11,837 bases of DNA, taken from the NCBI GenBank assembly GCA_024640835.1, contig JAHEEH010000018.1, positions 1 to 11,837 of the forward strand, given 5' to 3'. Both the position numbers and the translations under genes were made by a program. Source of the stretch: Bacteroidota bacterium (GTDB lineage: Bacteria > Bacteroidota > Rhodothermia > Rhodothermales > UBA10348). Position 1 is the first letter of the stretch. Every line of letters begins with the position of its first letter. The notes under the pieces are model-generated. The model ran no database searches. It saw only the letters and a program-made list of their open reading frames with translations, and was not told where the DNA came from. Below, in pieces: positions 7,097-11,837 of this stretch.

Positions 7097-9714
7097 GGGA
7101 CCTGGCGTCTTCGTCTTGGCGGTCGCGGCGGCGGAGCCGTGCTGCCCGCCGGGCGGAATCGCTCGACCGCGGAATCGGCCCGCACCACGACCTGGCCGTT
7201 TGCGACCAGCGCGGCACGAATCCGATCCGAGGTCGGAATGGGGGTGGCATAGGGTTCCGAGGCGATGCCCGGTTCGGAGCCGTCGGTAGTGAAGCGGATC
7301 TCGAAAGCTTCCTCATCCGCCGAACTCCCTGCCATCAGGCGCACCAGGTCTCCCGTCCGGACGATCACGAGTCCGTACACGGCCCCGGCCGGATCCCTCA
7401 CCTCGGTCCGGACCACGGTGGCCCCGATCCCCGCCTCGGTCGAGTACGGATCCGCACCCACCAGTTCCAGGTCACCGGTCGCACCGAAGAAGACGTTCTC
7501 CCACGCTTCCGGCGTGATCGTGCCCCCGCCGTCCATCAGCAACGCGTGCACGTATGCCGCGTCCTTCCCGCGGCCCCCGAACGGCCGGCCGGATTCGTCG
7601 ATCATCACGAGGAGCCGTTCGGGTTCTCCCGGCGTGCGGACGGCGTGGCGCGCGACTTCGGAACCGTCCAGGAATGCGACGGCTTCCAGCGTGCCGGCTT
7701 CGAACGTGCCCACGGCGAAGGTGAACGGGGGATGGGACAGGTGCGTCGAAATCCGATCCCGGTCCGGAGCGCGCCGCTCGACAGGCCGGCCGTTCAGCCG
7801 GAGTTCGACCTCGTCGCAGTTGCTGAAGACCCTGACGTCGGTGGGTGACCGGGGCGTCCACCAGTTCGCGATGAACACCGTGGGGCCTCCCATCGAGGCC
7901 GCGTACCGTTCGGCCGGATCTCGCTGGCTCTGGAAGAACCACCTGGAGAGCTTGGGAAGCCGGAAGAGGTCCATGCAGCCCGACGATTCGATGTCGGGCG
8001 CATAGCCCCGGTTGTAATCGAACATGACCCAGAGGCCGTCGGCGAAGGCGCTGGTCTTCCGGTTGTCGTTGTGGGCCTCCTGGAAGTTGGTGGCCTGCTG
8101 CAGCATCGCCCGCTCGCCGTGCCACCGGAGCTGCCTGCTGTTCGCCTCGTCGGGAGCGAGGTCCTGCCACGCCTCCTGGTTCAGGCCGGCGTTCTGGGCG
8201 TAGTACTCCCAGTCGCCGTACTCGGAAACCACGCAGGCCACGTCATCGACCTCCGTGCATCCCCCGTGCTGCCGGGCCTGGATGAACACGTCGTAGCCGC
8301 GCTGCCACCCGCAGGTGACCATCTGGTCGCCGGGGTATTCCTCGTGCGCGAGGGCCTGCGTGGCCTCCACGAACTCCGGCGGCATCCACGACTCGTTAAG
8401 CGAGACTTCCCAGAGGATCACGCAGGGGTGATTGCGGTCCCGGCGGATCATGTCCCGGCAGTTCTTCAGCTGAAGCTCCGCGAAGGCCGGCTCGTCCCGG
8501 TTGAAGTACTGCCAACCCGGGATGCAGTCCATGACCACGAGTCCCAGCTCGTCGCAGGCGTCCATGAACGCCGGATCATGCGGGTAGTGAGACAACCGCA
8601 CGTAGTCGAAACCGGCGTCCTTGATGCGCTTCGCATCCCGGTACTGGGCCGAGGGAGGGACGGCATAGCCCAGGTACGGCATTTCCTGGTGGCGGTTGGT
8701 ACCCCTCAGGAACATGGGCTCGCCGTTGATCCGGAAGCCCCCGGTCGACATCTCGACATGGCGGATTCCGACGCGGGACCGCTCCTCGTCGATCACATCA
8801 CCCTCCTCGACGATCTCCGACCGCACCTCGTACAGATTCGGGGAGCGCGGACTCCAGAGCGCCGGGCTCTCGACCTCGAGCGTCTGGACGAGTTCGACGT
8901 CCGTGCCCGGATCCAGCGGTGCGGGTTCCGAGGTCGACGTGGCGACCTCCCTTCCGGCCGCATCCACGACGGTCACGCGTCCCGAGAAGCGGCGAACCGT
9001 CGTGTCGTCGTTCCGGACGTGCGTCTGCACGAGGACCGTTGCCCGCTCCCGGGTCACTGCGGGAAACCGCACGAAGAGGCCGCCGCTCGCCGGACGGTCG
9101 GCGATGACCGGGTCGGTGATATGAAGGCGATCCTTGACGATGAGAAACGCCTCCCGGTACAGGCCTCCGTACGAGTTGAAATCCAGCTGTGCAAGCGGCT
9201 TGGGCCCGGTCACCGGGTTGTCCGTGTTGTCGAGCCGGACGGCCAGCAGGTTGTCCTCGCCCACCCGGATGCGATCGGTGACGTCGAAGCCGAACGGAAG
9301 CCAGCCGCCGGCGCGCTGCCCCAGGAAATCGCCGTTGAGCCAGACGTCCGCCACGTTCATGGCCCCCTCGAACTTCAGGTACACCTTCCGTCCGGTCGTT
9401 TCCCGGCCCGGCCTGAACCGCTTCCTGTACCAGCATATGCCCTGCCACTGGTAGGTGTCCGCGCCGGGCTCCCCGGTCACCAGCGCCTCGACGCGGGCCG
9501 TGTGCGGCAGGGTCACTCCGGCCCAGGCGGAATCGTCCAATCCGGATGCGACCGCATCCTCCACGTCGCCGAGCCAGAACTGCCAGCCCCTGTTGAATTC
9601 CACGGCGCCGGAAGGGCGCGGACGGCCCGTGCCGCCACAGCCCGGAAGCAGCGGCCCGATGGCCAGGGTGGCTCCCATGGCGGCGGACTGCCGCAGGAAC
9701 TCGCGTCTTTTCAT
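7093..9714 (-). CDS. Tat-exported GH2 family glycosidase lipoprotein with chitobiase-type C-terminal domain (GH2-A)
   Basis: 873 residues from the ATG at 9714. The frame stays open far upstream, but this start gives a textbook N-terminus: the twin-arginine motif KRREFLRQS, a hydrophobic stretch, and lipobox LLPGC at 22-26. It is therefore predicted to fold in the cytoplasm and be lipidated after Tat export. Domains: sugar-binding jelly roll about 38-195 (with DVWLNGDFLG), Ig-like about 200-318, TIM barrel about 325-600, DUF4982-like about 613-695, C5-like about 700-790, and CHB_HEX_C-type domain about 803-850 (FTTDGSEP). The acid/base is E441 in WEVSLNES, and the nucleophile is probably E498 in VVSEYGDWE. 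A Pro/Arg-rich tail closes the protein. It is expected to be a retaining beta-glycosidase, most likely a beta-galactosidase; exact specificity is unknown. It shares only the general layout with GH2-B, not close sequence, so this is not a recent duplication. It follows the GH5-like gene by 29 bp and overlaps the GH2-B start by 4 bp. Confidence 0.92.
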   Translation of the reverse strand: MKRREFLRQSAAMGATLAIGPLLPGCGGTGRPRPSGAVEFNRGWQFWLGDVEDAVASGLDDSAWAGVTLPHTARVEALVTGEPGADTYQWQGICWYRKRFRPGRETTGRKVYLKFEGAMNVADVWLNGDFLGQRAGGWLPFGFDVTDRIRVGEDNLLAVRLDNTDNPVTGPKPLAQLDFNSYGGLYREAFLIVKDRLHITDPVIADRPASGGLFVRFPAVTRERATVLVQTHVRNDDTTVRRFSGRVTVVDAAGREVATSTSEPAPLDPGTDVELVQTLEVESPALWSPRSPNLYEVRSEIVEEGDVIDEERSRVGIRHVEMSTGGFRINGEPMFLRGTNRHQEMPYLGYAVPPSAQYRDAKRIKDAGFDYVRLSHYPHDPAFMDACDELGLVVMDCIPGWQYFNRDEPAFAELQLKNCRDMIRRDRNHPCVILWEVSLNESWMPPEFVEATQALAHEEYPGDQMVTCGWQRGYDVFIQARQHGGCTEVDDVACVVSEYGDWEYYAQNAGLNQEAWQDLAPDEANSRQLRWHGERAMLQQATNFQEAHNDNRKTSAFADGLWVMFDYNRGYAPDIESSGCMDLFRLPKLSRWFFQSQRDPAERYAASMGGPTVFIANWWTPRSPTDVRVFSNCDEVELRLNGRPVERRAPDRDRISTHLSHPPFTFAVGTFEAGTLEAVAFLDGSEVARHAVRTPGEPERLLVMIDESGRPFGGRGKDAAYVHALLMDGGGTITPEAWENVFFGATGDLELVGADPYSTEAGIGATVVRTEVRDPAGAVYGLVIVRTGDLVRLMAGSSADEEAFEIRFTTDGSEPGIASEPYATPIPTSDRIRAALVANGQVVVRADSAVERFRPAGSTAPPPRPPRRRRQVP

Positions 9715-9730
9715 GGTCTCGGCGGGGCGC

Positions 9731-9743
9731 GGGGCGCTGCCCC
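9731..9743. other. GC-rich hairpin in the GH5-like / GH2-A junction
   Basis: The bases GGGGC-GCT-GCCCC form a 5-bp all-GC stem with a 3-base loop, directly after the TAG stop of the GH5-like gene and ending 16 bases before the GH2-A start. On the minus-strand message there is no U run after it, so it is not a standard intrinsic terminator. It could stabilise the upstream transcript end, partly attenuate the message or influence access to the weak GH2-A ribosome site. In such GC-rich DNA it may also be chance. Confidence 0.3.
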
Positions 9744-11837
9744 CTACTGGATGAGAAGGATCCGTTCGATCTGGAATCCGCGCGTGGCGCCTCGCTCCTC
9801 GGCCGGGACGGCGTCTCCTCCGATCATGATCTGGATCCCGTCGAGATTCGCCAGGTCGAGCGTAGCGGACCCGCCGGCCGCCTCGAGGGTGTACGGAAGG
9901 AAGCCGGGATACGGTCGCGGCAACAGGGCAAGCGGAACGCGGCGAAGGTGCGCGAGCGGAACGTCGACCTCGCTCCAGGATCCGGCCAGGGTCACCGTCA
10001 CGGCCCAGGCCGTTCCGTTCCGCTCGACCAGGGCTACTTCCACCCGTTCGGCCTCCCTTTCCGTCGCCCGTCCGAGAACGCGGAGCACGGCTCCTGGCCC
10101 CGGTGACGCGAGCCCTCGAAGATGATCCGCCGGAAGCCATGTCCGAACCGCCAGGTGGTGCGGCTCGGGCTCCAGGTTCGTGGCCACGGCCTGCAGGGAT
10201 AGGGTGCCCGGAAGCGTCCCCCCCACGATCGACGTCCGGAATCGAACGTAACCCCAGGGATTGGGATACAGCATCCGGTCCATGTCGCGCCGCGCGTCGA
10301 ACAGCACGACCGGTACGCCCTCCGCCACGACGGGTACCCGGTACGCGGCGTCACTCGTGAAGTCCCAATCCGACGGTTGACCGTCCTCGCCTCCGGGGAA
10401 GGTCACGGCCGAGCCCTCCGAGTAGACCACGATCCGGTACTCCAGGAGGCCTTCCCTCACGCGATCACCAGGGATCGTCGTCTCGACCGCGTACGCCCCG
10501 GCCTGCTCCAAGCGCGGCGGACGCACTCGCCCGAAGCGGCCGAACCCTCCCTGGCCGCTGACCAGGAGCAGCACCGAATCGACTGGCGAGGCGGAGACGA
10601 GGGTGGCACGGATCGTCACGTCGGCGCCTGCCGCCGCCTCGACCGGTGGCCAGTGCACGAGCTCGGGAGATGCCGCATCGGGCCCGGGCGCCACGAACGG
10701 CCGTCGGTCCGCTACACGGCCGGGATTCGGCACGCCGTCGCGAACCAGGAGATAGACTCCCGGACGGACGTCGAAGGACCTTTCACGGACCGTGGGGCGG
10801 TGCCCGTTGCCCGCGTTGACCGGCGTCACGCCGAAGCCGTCTCCGAGGTCAGGCAACGCGATCTGCATCGATCGGGCCGCCCACTTCACCCGTGCGATGG
10901 ACCGTTCCAGGCTCGGTCTCGCGAAGGGATCCGCCACCCACACCACGTCCGGATACACTTCCAGGCGCCACACCCCGGACGCCTCACGGTCCAGGAAATA
11001 CGCCCCCGTGCCGTCGTACGAGACGACCGGAGAGCTGCCGACCCCTGCCACATGGCGCAGCTGCTCCGGTGCGGGCGGCAGGGTGGCGGTCGCGTTCGAG
11101 TGGAAGAAGGCGGTGTCGGCCACCATCTCGCTGAGATCTTCCTCGTAGCTGACGCGGAACGGGCCGAAGGTCGCCGAAGCGGGGTACGTCCCGAACCCGG
11201 CACCCCTCGGCACCTGCCGGAACACCTCGCCCGCGATCATGAAGCTGACGGCCTTGCCGGGCGCGTACACCAGGTTCAGGAAGTGCGTCTGGTATTCCGT
11301 GTTGGACCAGGCGATCGCGAGGGGATCGTACGCGAACTGGGCCGCGAACTGGAAGCCCGCTCCGCGGAAAGCCCGTGCCATGGCCGGGTACATGTAGGAG
11401 CCCGCCACGTCTGCCGCGTCGAATTCGTAGACCATCAGCGCCTTGTCGGCACACGCCGCCGTTTCCCGGAACGGCGTGGGGTACCGGTCGACATTCGGCA
11501 GCATGTTGCCCCGGATCGTGGAGCCCCGAACCAGTCCCGTCGGATACCACTGGCACGATACGCCCTGGATCTCGGCGCCGCAGACCGCCTCCCCGTGCGA
11601 CTCGCTGTAGCCCTGGCTCACGTTGTAGAACACCGGCTTCTCGAAGCCGGCCTCCCGGAGGGCCTCCGTCAGCGCGTCGATGAAGCGGGTCGTCTCCTCG
11701 GGTCCACCCGGATGGCTCGGCTCGTTGAAGAGCTCCACCGCGATGATATCCGGGTCGTCACGGTATGAAAGCCCCGTGTACGGGTTCACGTGGGCAGCGA
11801 ACTGCCTCAGGTAGTTTCTCTGGGCCTCCCGGGCGAC
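9744..11837 (-). CDS. GH5-like (clan GH-A) glycoside hydrolase with C-terminal beta-sandwich domains (5' end cut by window edge)
   Basis: 697 residues are visible and the frame is open to the right edge, so the N-terminus, any signal peptide and the first barrel strands are missing; the GTG at 11789 is an internal valine, not the start. The fragment opens inside a TIM barrel with NPYTGLSYRDDPDII leading to ELFNEPSHPG. The Glu of NEP (visible residue 39) is the expected acid/base of clan GH-A, as in GH5 mannanases and cellulases. A nucleophile candidate is the Glu of MVYEFDAAD (residue 138). The barrel ends near residue 210. It is followed by beta-rich regions (about 215-370 and 385-505) and a final sandwich (about 505-697) ending LDGIQIMIG...FQIERILLI, resembling carbohydrate-binding modules. 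The enzyme probably cleaves a beta-linked glycan outside the cell and is the first gene of the visible minus-strand operon. GH family and substrate cannot be fixed; GH5 is only the nearest resemblance. Confidence 0.82.
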   Translation of the reverse strand, partial: VAREAQRNYLRQFAAHVNPYTGLSYRDDPDIIAVELFNEPSHPGGPEETTRFIDALTEALREAGFEKPVFYNVSQGYSESHGEAVCGAEIQGVSCQWYPTGLVRGSTIRGNMLPNVDRYPTPFRETAACADKALMVYEFDAADVAGSYMYPAMARAFRGAGFQFAAQFAYDPLAIAWSNTEYQTHFLNLVYAPGKAVSFMIAGEVFRQVPRGAGFGTYPASATFGPFRVSYEEDLSEMVADTAFFHSNATATLPPAPEQLRHVAGVGSSPVVSYDGTGAYFLDREASGVWRLEVYPDVVWVADPFARPSLERSIARVKWAARSMQIALPDLGDGFGVTPVNAGNGHRPTVRERSFDVRPGVYLLVRDGVPNPGRVADRRPFVAPGPDAASPELVHWPPVEAAAGADVTIRATLVSASPVDSVLLLVSGQGGFGRFGRVRPPRLEQAGAYAVETTIPGDRVREGLLEYRIVVYSEGSAVTFPGGEDGQPSDWDFTSDAAYRVPVVAEGVPVVLFDARRDMDRMLYPNPWGYVRFRTSIVGGTLPGTLSLQAVATNLEPEPHHLAVRTWLPADHLRGLASPGPGAVLRVLGRATEREAERVEVALVERNGTAWAVTVTLAGSWSEVDVPLAHLRRVPLALLPRPYPGFLPYTLEAAGGSATLDLANLDGIQIMIGGDAVPAEERGATRGFQIERILLIQ

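Noticed and set aside
9821..9830. Palindrome GATCATGATC resembling the one at 3407-3416
   Set aside because: It lies inside the GH5-like coding sequence, has no AT-rich matching flanks and no promoter context; most likely chance.
8071..10125. 684-residue open frame on the plus strand opposite GH2-A
   Set aside because: It lies across a well-supported GH2 gene and its junction with the next gene, has no domain signature and low-complexity composition, so it is a shadow of GC-rich coding DNA.
9715..10140. 142-codon N-terminal extension of GH2-A in the same frame
   Set aside because: It overlaps the end of the GH5-like gene, is rich in Arg, Gly and Ser, and would bury the clear Tat signal and lipobox that begin at 9714.
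10377..11768. 463-residue open frame on the plus strand opposite the GH5-like gene
   Set aside because: Same reasons: antisense to a recognisable hydrolase, rich in Arg, Gly and Val, no motif.
11787..11789. GTG as start of the GH5-like gene
   Set aside because: The frame remains open to the window edge (16 more codons) and the barrel is incomplete at this point, so the true start is outside the window.

Overview
This is an 11.8 kb window of high-GC DNA, about two thirds G+C by eye. It is almost fully coding and holds seven genes, with no RNA gene, CRISPR array or transposase. Five minus-strand genes run from right to left: a GH5-like (clan GH-A) glycoside hydrolase (cut by the right edge), two GH2 beta-galactosidase-type enzymes, an MGH1/GH63-like (alpha/alpha)6 hydrolase with two discoidin-like C-terminal domains, and a GT39-type membrane glycosyltransferase (cut by the left edge). 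Two plus-strand genes sit inside this block: a small CxxC thioredoxin-fold protein and an eight-to-ten-helix permease of the DUF318/ArsP/SO_0444 type.

The organism cannot be named from this sequence. The high GC content, the lipoprotein and Tat-lipoprotein glycosidases and the two-membrane style of export suggest a didermic heterotroph such as Gemmatimonadota, or a related high-GC marine or soil lineage. This is a weak inference. No SusC/SusD-like pair is present in the window.

Layout. Positions 11837-4616 (minus) form a tight carbohydrate-degradation unit. The GH5-like gene is followed after 29 bp by GH2-A, whose stop overlaps the start of GH2-B in an ATGA. GH2-B ends in a 7-bp convergent overlap with the plus-strand permease. 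Positions 3432-4622 (plus) hold the thioredoxin-fold gene and the permease, 6 bp apart, behind a near-perfect 20-bp palindrome at 3402-3421 that looks like a metalloregulator operator. Positions 3290-1 (minus) hold the MGH1-like hydrolase and, 17 bp further on, the GT39-like gene.

How the genes may work together. The four predicted exported glycosidases probably act in sequence on one complex glycan: a GH-A enzyme on the backbone or large fragments, the two GH2 enzymes on beta-linked terminal sugars, and the MGH1-like enzyme on another linkage while its discoidin-like domains hold the substrate. The substrate itself cannot be read from the sequence. The thioredoxin/permease pair belongs to a different function (metal or metalloid efflux, or redox-linked transport) and appears to have been placed inside the carbohydrate block. 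I found no convincing undescribed system. The points most worth a second look are the MGH1-discoidin enzyme of unknown specificity, the chitobiase-type C-terminal domain on GH2-A, the inserted permease cassette with its palindrome, and the GT39-like gene linked to a degradative operon.
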